From the NCBI RefSeq assembly GCF_028623165.1, contig NZ_CP117772.1, positions 744,001-808,000 of the forward strand: DNA of 64,000 nt, written 5' to 3'. The stretch is from Nostoc sp. UHCC 0926 (lineage in GTDB: Bacteria > Cyanobacteriota > Cyanobacteriia > Cyanobacteriales > Nostocaceae). Under the pieces are notes generated by a model. It saw only the letters and a list, made by a program, of their open reading frames with translations. It made no database searches and was not told the origin of the DNA. Position numbers and translations under genes: made by a program. This document shows, piece by piece, positions 45,101 through 54,624 of this stretch. Positions within the stretch are counted from its first letter, which is position 1. Each line of letters begins with the position of its first letter.

Positions 45101-48100
45101 TTTCGTCAACACTTTGGTGTTACGCACTAAGCTTTCTGGCAACCCTACATTTCAACAGTTACTTGCTCGTGTGCGAAAAGTGGCTCTAGAAGCATATAAA
45201 CACCAGGATTTAACCTTTGATCAAATAGTAGAGGCATTGAATCCAGAACGAAATGTCAGTCACACCCCTCTATTTCAGGTAATGTTCGATTTCCGGAATG
45301 CTCCACCTCTACCAGAAATGCCTGATTTAGTTGTCAGTCAATTAAAAGTAGAAAATGAAACGGCACAGTTTGATTTGAGCCTATCTGTGGAGGTTAAACA
45401 AGGGCTAATAGTGTCATTTGAATACAACACTGACTTGTTCGATGCCACCACTATTGCCCGAATGTTGGAACATTTTCAAAACTTGCTCTCAGGAATTGTG
45501 GCGAATCCTCAAACTAAGCTTTCGGACTTGTCACTATTGACAAAAAAAGAGCAGCATCAACTGCTTGTAGAATTTAATCAAAATCAATCCAAAATCCAAA
45601 ATCTAAAATCTAAAATTGGGCAGTGTATCCATCAGTTGTTTGAAGCACAAGTAGAGCAAACACCGGATGAGGTTGCAGTAGTATTTGCTCAAAAGCAATT
45701 GAGATATTGGGAGTTGAATCAACGTGCTAATCAGCTAGCGCATCACTTACAAGCACTGGGTGTAGGGCCAGAAGTTATTGTTGGCATCTACATGGAACGC
45801 TCGCTAGAAATGGTAGTAGCAGTCTTGGGTGTCCTGAAAGCGGGAGGAGCTTATGTGCCACTAGATCCTATCTACTCCCATGAGCGGCTGGCATTGATGT
45901 TGAAAAATATGCAGGTGTCAGTTTTAGTAACGCAGAAGTGGTTAGTGAAAAATCTCCCAGAACACCAAGCCAAGGTTGTTTGTCTAGACTCCAATTGGGA
46001 GACTATTTGCCAGCAGAGCAACGAAAATCTACTCAACCAAACAACTCCTCAAAACCTAGCATACGCAATTTACACTTCAGGTTCTACTGGCATTCCTAAG
46101 GGAGTGATGGTTACTCACGGCAGTTTAGTGAATGCGTATCTTGCTTGGGAGGATGTATACTCGCTTTGCTCTGTAGTTACAAGTCATTTGCAAATGGCAA
46201 GTTTTTCCTTTGATGTTTTTACTGGGGATTTAGTTCGGGCTTTATGCTCCGGTGGCAAACTAGTACTTTGTCCACGGGAATTTCTATTGCAGCCAGATCG
46301 ACTTTATGCATTGATGTGTTCTCAACGAGTAAACTGTGCCGAGTTTGTGCCAGCTGTGCTGATGAACTTACTTCAGTATTTGGAAGAAACTCAACAATCT
46401 CTTGACTTTATGCGATCGCTAGTTGTCGGTTCTGATAGCTGGTATGTTAGTGAATATCAAAAAGTCAAGCGTTTTTATGGTCATGCAACCAGATTAATTA
46501 ACTCTTATGGTGTCAGCGAAGCCACCATTGATAGCTCATATTTTGAAACTACTACAGCCAATTTACAGCTTGAGCGACAAGTACCAATTGGTCGTCCTTT
46601 TGTCAATACTCAAATATATTTATTAGACCCATATCTACAGCCTGTGCCGATAGCAGTTGTTGGCGAAGTTTACATAGGTGGATCTGGATTAGCTAGAGGT
46701 TACTTTAATCGTTCGGAATCAACCGCTGAAAAATTTATTCCTCATCCATTTAGCGATGAGTCCGGCGCACGTTTATACAAAACCGGAGACTTAGCAAGGT
46801 ATTTAGAAGATGGGAACATTGAATTTTTAGGTCGGACAGACTATCAGGTAAAAATCCGAGGTTTTCGGATTGAGTTGGGAGAAATTGAGGCAGTATTAAG
46901 CCAACACCCAGCTGTTGAGAAAGCTGTGGTTGTTGCTCAAGAAGACGACCCTGGTAACAAACGCTTATTTGCTTATGTGGTACAAAATCCTGAACCAGAA
47001 ACTACGGCAAAATTAATCTCAGGAAAGGAATTAAGCAGCAAGCAGCTGTCGCAGTGGGAAGGTGTGTTTGACGACCTTTACCGAGATACTGCTGAGAAAC
47101 AAGCGTTAAAATTCGATATCAAAGGATGGAACAGTAGTTACACAGGACAGTCAATACCAGAAGCAGAAGTGCGTAATTGGGTAGACTCAACAGTTGAGCG
47201 CATTCTCTCTTTACAACCAACTAAGGTATTGGATATAGGTTGTGGCAGCGGTCTGATGTTTTTTCGGATAGCCCCTTATTGTCAGCAATACTGTGCAACA
47301 GACGTCTCAGAAAAAGCTTTGCTGAATCTGAAGCATCAGATGACAATGCTAGAACAGCAACCATCAGGAGTTACCCTCATTCACAGAGGAGCAAATAACT
47401 TTGAGGGTATAGCAGCTAACAGCTTTGATGCTGTTGTGATAGTTTCTGTAGTACAGTACTTTCCCGGTGTTGACTATTTACTGCAAGTTTTAGAAAACGC
47501 AGTTAATGCAGTAGTACCAGGAGGTTTTATCTTACTAGGAGATGTTCGTAGTCTGCCTCTATTAGAAGCATTCCATACATCTGTACAATTCCATCGTGCA
47601 CCTGATTTTCTCTCCAAAGAAGAATTACAACAGCGTGCACGTAAACAATTATTTGAGGAGAAACAGCTGGTTATTGACCCAGCCTTTTTCACAGCTTTAA
47701 AACAACATTTACCTAAGATTAGCCATGTAGAAATTCTTCTTGAACGTGGTTATCATCACAATGAATTAAATAAATTCCGCTACGATGTGATTCTCCATGT
47801 AGGAGATGAGGTTCCTTTTTTGGAGGTGCCTTGGTTAGACTGGGAAAAGCAAGAGTTAACAATCACATCTATCCGCCAAATACTTATAGAAACTACACCT
47901 AGTGTTTTAGGTATCGCTCATGTCCCGAATGCTCGAATTTCAGAAGATATCCAGATTTTGCAGTGGTTAACTTCTCCTGGAGGTGCTGCAACTGTAGGAG
48001 ATATGAGGCAATTTCTAGAAAAAAACTTCGACCAACAAGGAATTGAGCCGGAAGATTTTTGGGTATTAAGCAAAGATTTGCCCTATTCCATCGATATTAC

Positions 48101-48743
48101 TTGTTCAAGCGGTGGAGATAATGGTAATTACGATGTGATATTCAAGCGAGAGCCAACAAGTAAAAAAACGCAAGTTGTAACTACTCATAATGCAAAACAT
48201 CGCCCTTGGCGAGATTATACGAACAATCCCTTACAGGCAAAATTTGCCTTGGAGTTAGTACCACAACTGCGTGATTTTCTGAGCGCAAAGCTGCCAGAAT
48301 ACATGGTACCTGCAAATTTCATGCTTTTGGATGCTCTTCCTTTTTTACCCAACGGCAAAGTGAACCGTCGTGCCTTACCTCCAGCAGATATTTCCACAGT
48401 TAGCAATACTCTCTATACACCACCGGCAACTGAGGTAGAGCAAATTATCGTGACTATTTGGCAAGATGTCTTGGGTGTCGAGAAGGTGGGCATTCATGAT
48501 AACTTCTTTGATTTGGGAGGTCATTCGCTGTTAGTGGGTCAAGTGCATTCTCAGTTGCGAGAAAAGTTAAATCGAGACTTATCAATAGTAGAATTATTTC
48601 AATACCCAACTATCAGGTTGTTGGCAAAACATCTCAGTCAAACGCAGATAAAAACCCAGAAATTTGCAAAAATAGTTGATAGATCAGAAAAACAGAAAGC
48701 ATCTATCAATAGACAAAAGAAATTACGCCAAGAAGGAAAGTAG
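42135..48743 (+). CDS. Loading NRPS: FAAL - ACP - C - A (Orn-like code) - N-MT - PCP
   Basis: 2202 residues. Fatty acyl-AMP ligase (about 1-580) with QYTSGSTGTPKGVMLSHGN (about 173), so the chain starts with a free fatty acid. ACP serine in SLGLDSLKVF (about 638). Condensation domain (about 700-1150) with intact HHIISDG (about 833). Adenylation domain from about 1165 (YTSGSTGIPKG about 1311); I read its pocket as D-V-G-E-V-G-S-I-D-K, one change from the classical ornithine code D-V-G-E-I-G-S-I-D-K. Between A8 and A10 (about 1640-2000) sits an N-methyltransferase with VLDIGCGSGLMF. PCP in LGGHSLLV (about 2128). It starts a lipopeptide with an N-methylated, probably ornithine-like residue. Confidence 0.92.
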   Translation: MTQIFNSKKVSFQNCKTIVDVLFYRSFTQPDKQAFIFLEDGETSSATLTYKQLDRRSRAIASQLQALGLSGKRAILLYPPGLDYLSAFFGCLYAGVVAVPAYPPQNQRKIPRIQAISTDTQASVALTTTVILPTLFSQKTNLGNLHWLTTDNLTQGIEDSWQQPVINADTLALLQYTSGSTGTPKGVMLSHGNLLHNATVTYQLMQHSPQSQFVSWLPVYHDMGLIGGILQPLYGGFPCVFMSPASFLQSPYRWLQAISRYKGTTSGGPNFAYDLCIQRITQQQKQALDLSSWSVAFNGAEPVRQDTLERFTAAFAECGFRPEAFYPCYGMAEATLIVSGGVKKALPDVITIEKSALSNNQVMEANTEREHTQTFVSCGQVVPLQQITIVNPETLTRCQANEVGEIWGSGPSIGQGYWNHPQQTEQTFHAYLKDTQEGPFLRTGDLGFLHNQQLFITGRAKDLIIIRGRNLYPQDIELTTERSHSSLRSGSGAAFSVEVGNEERLVVVQELEFRAKPNVEEVIAAIRQAIAEEHEVQVYAVILIKPGSLPKTSSGKIQRRATKANFLADHLKIVGSSIQKSIDIDIDGNNNRLQREALLAIAPKESQLLLESYLQEQIVRAFAILPDEINSQQPLTSLGLDSLKVFELKNRFESDLEVSISVADFFEGASLRSLSTKILAQITAEAFTSLESLSQIQPAEVYPLSFAQQRLWFLNRLEPGNPAYNISLAVNLKGQLDITLLEQSLNEIIRRHETLRTTFTTVNEQPAQIIASSLKLSLSVIDYQKNIESQGDAAVQQFLTQESQQPFDLTQGPLLRAKLLRIAQQEHIFLLEMHHIISDGWSTEVFLQEIALLYKAFLTRSSSPLPEVSVQYKDFANWQWQWLQGEILQSQLCYWKQQLADVPTVLQLPTDRPRPAVQSSHGFHQSVELPKSLLDQLKAIARQEGVTLFMLLLAAFQTFLYRYTGQDDIPVGSPIANRNSDKLKGLIGFFVNTLVLRTKLSGNPTFQQLLARVRKVALEAYKHQDLTFDQIVEALNPERNVSHTPLFQVMFDFRNAPPLPEMPDLVVSQLKVENETAQFDLSLSVEVKQGLIVSFEYNTDLFDATTIARMLEHFQNLLSGIVANPQTKLSDLSLLTKKEQHQLLVEFNQNQSKIQNLKSKIGQCIHQLFEAQVEQTPDEVAVVFAQKQLRYWELNQRANQLAHHLQALGVGPEVIVGIYMERSLEMVVAVLGVLKAGGAYVPLDPIYSHERLALMLKNMQVSVLVTQKWLVKNLPEHQAKVVCLDSNWETICQQSNENLLNQTTPQNLAYAIYTSGSTGIPKGVMVTHGSLVNAYLAWEDVYSLCSVVTSHLQMASFSFDVFTGDLVRALCSGGKLVLCPREFLLQPDRLYALMCSQRVNCAEFVPAVLMNLLQYLEETQQSLDFMRSLVVGSDSWYVSEYQKVKRFYGHATRLINSYGVSEATIDSSYFETTTANLQLERQVPIGRPFVNTQIYLLDPYLQPVPIAVVGEVYIGGSGLARGYFNRSESTAEKFIPHPFSDESGARLYKTGDLARYLEDGNIEFLGRTDYQVKIRGFRIELGEIEAVLSQHPAVEKAVVVAQEDDPGNKRLFAYVVQNPEPETTAKLISGKELSSKQLSQWEGVFDDLYRDTAEKQALKFDIKGWNSSYTGQSIPEAEVRNWVDSTVERILSLQPTKVLDIGCGSGLMFFRIAPYCQQYCATDVSEKALLNLKHQMTMLEQQPSGVTLIHRGANNFEGIAANSFDAVVIVSVVQYFPGVDYLLQVLENAVNAVVPGGFILLGDVRSLPLLEAFHTSVQFHRAPDFLSKEELQQRARKQLFEEKQLVIDPAFFTALKQHLPKISHVEILLERGYHHNELNKFRYDVILHVGDEVPFLEVPWLDWEKQELTITSIRQILIETTPSVLGIAHVPNARISEDIQILQWLTSPGGAATVGDMRQFLEKNFDQQGIEPEDFWVLSKDLPYSIDITCSSGGDNGNYDVIFKREPTSKKTQVVTTHNAKHRPWRDYTNNPLQAKFALELVPQLRDFLSAKLPEYMVPANFMLLDALPFLPNGKVNRRALPPADISTVSNTLYTPPATEVEQIIVTIWQDVLGVEKVGIHDNFFDLGGHSLLVGQVHSQLREKLNRDLSIVELFQYPTIRLLAKHLSQTQIKTQKFAKIVDRSEKQKASINRQKKLRQEGK
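45586..45618. repeat. Heptamer repeat inside the NRPS C-A linker
   Basis: AATCCAAAATCCAAAATCTA-type tandem heptamer, the same as the ends of the MITE at 30694-30902 and the word at 28784-28812. It is translated in frame as SKIQNLKSKIG, replacing the usual linker before CIHQLFEAQVE that other modules in this window keep as DYPQDK or EYPKDQ. Confidence 0.8.
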
Positions 48744-48747
48744 ATCC

Positions 48748-51700
48748 ATGAGTAGTTCTGAAACATCTAATTTTTTGGAAGGTATAGCCATTATTGGTAT
48801 GTCAGGACGCTTTCCCGGTGCTAATAATATTGAAGAGTTTTGGGAAAATTTACGTTCTGGAGTAGAATCAATATCTACTTTCACAGATGAAGAATTAATT
48901 GCCTCTGGAATTGCTCCAGAATTACTTAGTGATCCTAATTATGTCAAAAGCCTTGCTGTATTAAAAAATATAGATTTATTTGATGCTTCCTTTTTCGGTT
49001 TTAACCCTAGAGAAGCAGAAATCACAGACCCACAGCATCGTTTATTTTTAGAATATGCATGGGAAGCATTAGAAAATGCTGGCTATGACTCCCAACGTTG
49101 CGAAAGTCGGATTGGAGTTTACGCTGGTTCTAGTTCAAATAATTATTTATCATTGGATTTAAATAGCGACCGCGCTGGATTGGGTAGCATTTTCCAAAAG
49201 GGAATTGGTAACGATAAAGATTTTCTAGCGACTCGCGTTTCCTATAAATTAAATCTTACAGGCCCAAGTCTAACGGTACAAACCGCTTGTTCTACTTCCT
49301 TAGTAGCTATTTCTTTAGCTTGTCAAAGTCTATTAAATTACCAATGCGATATGGTTTTAGCAGGTGGAGTATCTATTTATATTCTCCAAAAAACCGGGTA
49401 TTTGTATGAAGAAGGGGGTATTTTATCACCTGATGGACACTGTCGTGCCTTTGATGCCAAAGCCAAAGGAACAATTCTTGGAAATGGACTGGGGATTGTA
49501 GTTTTGAAGCGGTTATCTGAGGCGATCGCTGATGGTGATAATATTTATGCCGTAATTAAAGGTAGTGCGATCAATAATGATGGTTCTGGTAAAATTGGTT
49601 ATACAGCACCTAGTGTAAATGGACAAGTAGATGTGATTGCAGAAGCACTTGCTTTGGCTGGGTTGGAACCTGAAACAATTAGCTATGTAGAAGCTCACGG
49701 TACAGGAACTGTCTTAGGCGATCCCATTGAAATTTCTGCTTTAACAAGCGTGTTTAGTGAAAGTACCGATAAAAAAGGCTTCTGTGCGATCGGTTCAGTT
49801 AAAACAAACATCGGTCATTTAGATGCAGCGGCTGGGATTGCAGGATTGATTAAAACTGTTCTAACCCTGAAATACAAGCAAATACCACCCAGCTTGAATT
49901 TTGAGCAACCCAATCCTCAAATAGATTTCGCCAATAGCCCTTTTTACGTTAATACAAGGCTGACTGAATGGAAAGCCGGACTTACCCCTCGTCGGGCTGG
50001 AGTCAGTTCCTTAGGTATTGGTGGGACTAATGCTCATGTAATTCTGGAAGAAGCGCCAGCCTTAGAAGCTTCAAGTCCCTCTCGCCCTTGGCAGTTATTA
50101 GTACTTTCTGCCCAAACAGACTCAGCTTTGGAAACTGCCACAGAAAATCTGGTTCGATACCTCAAGCAACACAGTGATATTACTCTGGCAGATGTGGGAC
50201 ATACATTGCAAGTAGGACGCAGGGAATTCAATTATCGTCGCGTATTGGTGTGTGAAGATATCGAAGATGCAACCAGTGCCTTGCAGGTGCAAGATCCTCG
50301 AAGAGTTTTCACTAACTTACTCGAAGGAGGCGATCGCCCGATCGCGTTTATGTTTCCTGGACAGGGCGCTCAGTATGTGGACATGGGCGAAGAACTTTAC
50401 CAGACTGAGCCAGTTTTTCGGGAACAAGTGGATTTGTGCTGTCAATTGCTCCAAACTGATATAGGATTGGATCTGCGATCGCTCATATATCCAGGCGAGT
50501 CTGAGTCAGAAGCCGCAGCCCAAAAACTGCAACAAACTGACATTACTCAGCCAGCACTATTTGTAATTGAATATGCTCTGGCTCAGTTGTGGATGTCATG
50601 GGGAATTTCTCCAGGTGCAATGATTGGTCATAGCATTGGGGAATATGTAGCAGCTTGCCTTGCTGGTGTAATGTCACTTGAAGATGCTTTGGCGCTAGTG
50701 GCAGCGCGTGGACGACTGATGCAACAACTACCATCTGGTAGTATGCTCTCTGTACCACTGCCAGAGGAAGAAGTTAAAGCTTTACTTGATGAAAAATTAT
50801 CCCTAGCTGCTTGTAATGCACCAGCCTTGTGTGTGGTTTCGGGAACCCATGATGCCATAGAGGTATTTCAAAATAAGCTCCAAGGTATATGTCGCCGTCT
50901 GCATACCTCCCACGCTTTTCATTCAGAGATGATGGAACCCATCTTGGAGCCATTCCAGAAAGAAATCAGTAAAGTCAAACTACATCCCCCAAAAATTCCC
51001 TTTATCTCCAATGTCACAGGAACCTGGATAACAGCAGAGCAAGCCACAGATCCCAATTACTGGGCAAAACATTTACGGCAAACAGTGCAGTTTGCGGCAG
51101 GTATTTCTACATTGTCGCAAGAGCCAAATTACATTCTGCTAGAGGTGGGGCCTGGGCACACTTTGTGTAGCTTCACTAAAAAGCATTTAGATTCTCCAAG
51201 ACTATCCTCATTACGGCATCCCCAGGAAAAACAGTCTGACGTAACATTCTTACTGAACACATTAGGTAAACTCTGGTTGTATGGAGTACAGGTAGATTGG
51301 TCAAGATTTTACACCCATGAGCACCGTCATCGTCTTCCCTTGCCAACATATCCCTTTGAGCGGCAGCGTTACTGGATTGAACCCGAAAAACTTTCACCTT
51401 CAACTAAAGGACACCTCCAACGAAGTGTATCGGCAGCGGAGCTTTGGAAATCTCTGGTAGAAGTTGGCCAGTTACAAGCGAGTGAGGGAATCTCTAAATT
51501 TGACAATCACACTTATCTAGCGAACAAACAGTGCTTGGAACATTTATGTACCGCCTACATGAATCTTGCTTTAAAGAATTTAGGTGCATTCAACAATCCA
51601 TCACAGAACTATTCTCTTGAGGAGTTGTTTGAGCAATGTCAAGTTATTCCTCGCTACCGACAATTATTCTGTCGCTGGCTGGATGTCCTTGTAGAGCGAG

Positions 51701-54540
51701 GCCATCTAAAGCAAGATGGGGAACTCTTTACAAACCTTCTGCCATTGTCAGCAGACTCGATTAATAGTTTGGTAAAAGAATTCAGAATTAGATGGGCTGA
51801 TACACCTCAACAGCTAGAACTCGTCCAGAACTTTGGTGAAAATCTGGCAGACATACTTATTTGTAAAAAAGAACCATTGAAGTTGTATGCTGCTACCTTA
51901 GCCAAGGAAGGAGAAATTTCTCGGCAAAACTTGCCCGCTGATATCTATTATAACGCCATTATCCACGCGAACCTGGAGGTGATAATAAAGTCATTGCCAT
52001 CCGAAGTGAACCTAAGAATCTTAGAAATCGGCGGTGGAACTGGTATTACCACGGCGGAATTGCTACCTATATTGCCATCCAAGCAAAGCAATTACACCTT
52101 TACTGATGTAGGCGGTTTTTTCCTAACGGAAGCTGAAAAGAAATTTAGCGCCTATCCATTTGTTGAATATCGTTTACTAAACATTGAGCAGCCTCCATCT
52201 GAGCAAGGATACAAGAGCCACAGCTTTGATGTAATAGTAGCCGTAAATGTGCTGCATGTGACTCAGAACATCGGAAAAACTCTTGAGCATGTACGCTCTT
52301 TATTGGCTCCTGAAGGTCTGTTATTAATCCAGGAGATAACGCAACCTCAATTAGACTTCGACATGATTGATGGTCTGTTGATGAATCCGTTAGAGGATGA
52401 ACAACGAAGTTCAGGTAATCCCTTTTTATCAAAAGAACAATGGCAGGAAGCTTTACGTAATCATGGGTTTATTGAGGTGACGGCTTTTTCTGAAATTGAT
52501 GCTTTTGAACAATATGTTTTCGTAGCTCAAGCTTCTGCATCAACAGCATTACCCGCAGCTTCAGCATTTACTGTAACCTTTGAGCAAATAGATGCTGAAA
52601 ACAAACCTCAAGTTTCATTACACGAAAAGCTAGACATTTCCGATTGGTTTTACATTCCATCTTGGAAACGCTTAATGCCGCCTCAGCCGTTCAGTTCAAA
52701 GCTTCAAGCAACTCAACCAGGGTGTTGGTTAGTATTTATCGATGAGTGCGGCTTGGGCGATCAAATCGTACAACGACTTACGCTTGAGGGTCAGAATGCA
52801 ATTATTGTCAGAATAGGAGAGCAATTTAGTAGCGAAATAGCATCTTATCAACGCGTATATACCATCAACCCTCGACGACGAGATGATTACTACGCCTTAA
52901 TCAAAGAACTTGGTGCACTGGAGTTGAATCCATACAGGATTTTACATTTGTGGAGTCTTACATTGAACAGTGGTACAGAATTAACAATTGAGTCCCTTGA
53001 AAGGTGTGAAACTCTCGGCTTTTACAGTCTGGTATTTCTAGCACAAGCACTTGCAGAGCAGCAAAATATGACAAGTCCTGTGGAAATTGGAATCGTGTCA
53101 AACAAATTGCAAGAAGTGACAGGCTTAGAGGTGCTAGACCCAGGAAAGGCTTTTGTATTAGGACCGTGTAAGGTCATTCAGCAAGAGTACCCGAATATCA
53201 TCTGTCGTAGCATTGATATTGTTATTCCTGAAACCGAAAATTGGCAACAAGAAAAACTTATAGATCGGTTACTGGCAGAATTTACGATTCAATCATCTGA
53301 CCGTGTTGTAGCGTACCGTGGAAATTATCGCTGGGTACAGACTTTTGAACCCGTCCACTTAGATAAAGCAGTCGAAGCAAAACCTCAGTTTAGGGAAAGG
53401 GGAGTTTATCTGATAACGGGTGGATTAGGAGGAGTTGGTCTTTTTAATGCAGAATATCTAGCGAAGACTGTACAAGCAAAACTCATACTGATAGGACGTT
53501 CAGCTTTTCCTAACCGAGATGAGTGGTCGCAATGGTTATCAGATTATGGTGAGCAAGATAGCGTCAGCCGTAAGATTCTTAAATTGCAAGAACTTGAGGC
53601 TTTGGGTGCGGAAGTTCTAGTAGTTAAAGCTGACGTTACCAATCGAGAACAAATGGAAGCAGCAATTACTCACGCAAAGAATCGATTTGGTCAGATTAAT
53701 GGGGTAATCCATAATGCTGTAGAAAGTCAACAAGAATTCTTTGCCCAAAAAACGCTAGAAACAGGAAGAATTTTTCTTGCACCGAAAGTAATAGGAACAA
53801 TAATACTCGATCATCTCTTCAAAGATACCAAGTTGGATTTCTTTGTACTGACTTCATCACAAGCTTCAGTTGTAGGTGGAATCGGGCTAGTAGAATATAC
53901 TGCTGAATGTGCTTTCATTGATGCATTTGCGTACTACAGTGCCTCTAAAAATAGCAGGTTTATTAAATCTATAAATTGGAATAGATGGAATACTCCAGAA
54001 TGGATGACTCAAGCAAATTTAAATAGGGTGTCAGAATTTACACTTGAAGAAACAGCATTAACCCTTGAAGAAGGCATGGAGGCTTTTAGACGTATTCTGT
54101 TTTCTAGCACAATACCTCAAGTAGTTGTATCGAGAAGCGATTTTAATGACCTGATTAATCGAAATTTAATTAACCTAACAGATACTCTCAATACCTTAGA
54201 AGAAGAATTTACTAAGATTAGGCGAGATAAACCAACTCACCCTCGCCCTAACCTAGTAAATGCTTATGTTGCTCCACGTACCGAGATTGAGCGGATTCTA
54301 ACTGACATCTGGCAGGAAATATTTAGTATTGAAAGGGTAGGAATTTACGATAACTTTTTTGAGTTGGGAGGAGACTCTTTAGTTGCTACTATTGTGATCT
54401 CTCGACTACGTAAAACCTTTAATATAGAACTGTCTCATCAACGCTTCTTCGATGAACCAAATATAGCTGAGTTGGCTTTGGTTATTAAAGAAATGATTCT
54501 AGAAGAGTTAGAACAATTCTCTGAAAATAAAATTAATTAG
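48748..54540 (+). CDS. Type I PKS module: KS - AT (malonyl) - C-MT - KR - ACP
   Basis: 1930 residues; start ATG 48748, 4 bp after the previous stop with AAGGAAAG upstream. KS (about 10-435): TACSTSL (Cys about 182), EAHGTGT and NIGHLDAAAG. AT (about 534-830): FPGQGAQ, GHSIGEYVAAC and HAFHS, the latter favouring malonyl-CoA. C-methyltransferase (about 1000-1290) with ILEIGGGTGITTAELL. KR (about 1550-1790) with LITGGLGGVG and catalytic Ser and Tyr (TSSQAS, EYTAEC), but Cys where the Asn of Y-x-x-x-N is expected. ACP in FFELGGDSLVA (about 1873). No DH or ER, so it should add a C2 unit that is alpha-methylated and, if the KR works, beta-hydroxylated. Confidence 0.93.
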   Translation: MSSSETSNFLEGIAIIGMSGRFPGANNIEEFWENLRSGVESISTFTDEELIASGIAPELLSDPNYVKSLAVLKNIDLFDASFFGFNPREAEITDPQHRLFLEYAWEALENAGYDSQRCESRIGVYAGSSSNNYLSLDLNSDRAGLGSIFQKGIGNDKDFLATRVSYKLNLTGPSLTVQTACSTSLVAISLACQSLLNYQCDMVLAGGVSIYILQKTGYLYEEGGILSPDGHCRAFDAKAKGTILGNGLGIVVLKRLSEAIADGDNIYAVIKGSAINNDGSGKIGYTAPSVNGQVDVIAEALALAGLEPETISYVEAHGTGTVLGDPIEISALTSVFSESTDKKGFCAIGSVKTNIGHLDAAAGIAGLIKTVLTLKYKQIPPSLNFEQPNPQIDFANSPFYVNTRLTEWKAGLTPRRAGVSSLGIGGTNAHVILEEAPALEASSPSRPWQLLVLSAQTDSALETATENLVRYLKQHSDITLADVGHTLQVGRREFNYRRVLVCEDIEDATSALQVQDPRRVFTNLLEGGDRPIAFMFPGQGAQYVDMGEELYQTEPVFREQVDLCCQLLQTDIGLDLRSLIYPGESESEAAAQKLQQTDITQPALFVIEYALAQLWMSWGISPGAMIGHSIGEYVAACLAGVMSLEDALALVAARGRLMQQLPSGSMLSVPLPEEEVKALLDEKLSLAACNAPALCVVSGTHDAIEVFQNKLQGICRRLHTSHAFHSEMMEPILEPFQKEISKVKLHPPKIPFISNVTGTWITAEQATDPNYWAKHLRQTVQFAAGISTLSQEPNYILLEVGPGHTLCSFTKKHLDSPRLSSLRHPQEKQSDVTFLLNTLGKLWLYGVQVDWSRFYTHEHRHRLPLPTYPFERQRYWIEPEKLSPSTKGHLQRSVSAAELWKSLVEVGQLQASEGISKFDNHTYLANKQCLEHLCTAYMNLALKNLGAFNNPSQNYSLEELFEQCQVIPRYRQLFCRWLDVLVERGHLKQDGELFTNLLPLSADSINSLVKEFRIRWADTPQQLELVQNFGENLADILICKKEPLKLYAATLAKEGEISRQNLPADIYYNAIIHANLEVIIKSLPSEVNLRILEIGGGTGITTAELLPILPSKQSNYTFTDVGGFFLTEAEKKFSAYPFVEYRLLNIEQPPSEQGYKSHSFDVIVAVNVLHVTQNIGKTLEHVRSLLAPEGLLLIQEITQPQLDFDMIDGLLMNPLEDEQRSSGNPFLSKEQWQEALRNHGFIEVTAFSEIDAFEQYVFVAQASASTALPAASAFTVTFEQIDAENKPQVSLHEKLDISDWFYIPSWKRLMPPQPFSSKLQATQPGCWLVFIDECGLGDQIVQRLTLEGQNAIIVRIGEQFSSEIASYQRVYTINPRRRDDYYALIKELGALELNPYRILHLWSLTLNSGTELTIESLERCETLGFYSLVFLAQALAEQQNMTSPVEIGIVSNKLQEVTGLEVLDPGKAFVLGPCKVIQQEYPNIICRSIDIVIPETENWQQEKLIDRLLAEFTIQSSDRVVAYRGNYRWVQTFEPVHLDKAVEAKPQFRERGVYLITGGLGGVGLFNAEYLAKTVQAKLILIGRSAFPNRDEWSQWLSDYGEQDSVSRKILKLQELEALGAEVLVVKADVTNREQMEAAITHAKNRFGQINGVIHNAVESQQEFFAQKTLETGRIFLAPKVIGTIILDHLFKDTKLDFFVLTSSQASVVGGIGLVEYTAECAFIDAFAYYSASKNSRFIKSINWNRWNTPEWMTQANLNRVSEFTLEETALTLEEGMEAFRRILFSSTIPQVVVSRSDFNDLINRNLINLTDTLNTLEEEFTKIRRDKPTHPRPNLVNAYVAPRTEIERILTDIWQEIFSIERVGIYDNFFELGGDSLVATIVISRLRKTFNIELSHQRFFDEPNIAELALVIKEMILEELEQFSENKIN

Positions 54541-54624
54541 ACTTGAGAAATATATTTAACCCCTGATGTCCCTGATGTGCAATTGTCAAACTAGATAGCA
54601 AAAGTCTTTGAGTTCAAGATATTG

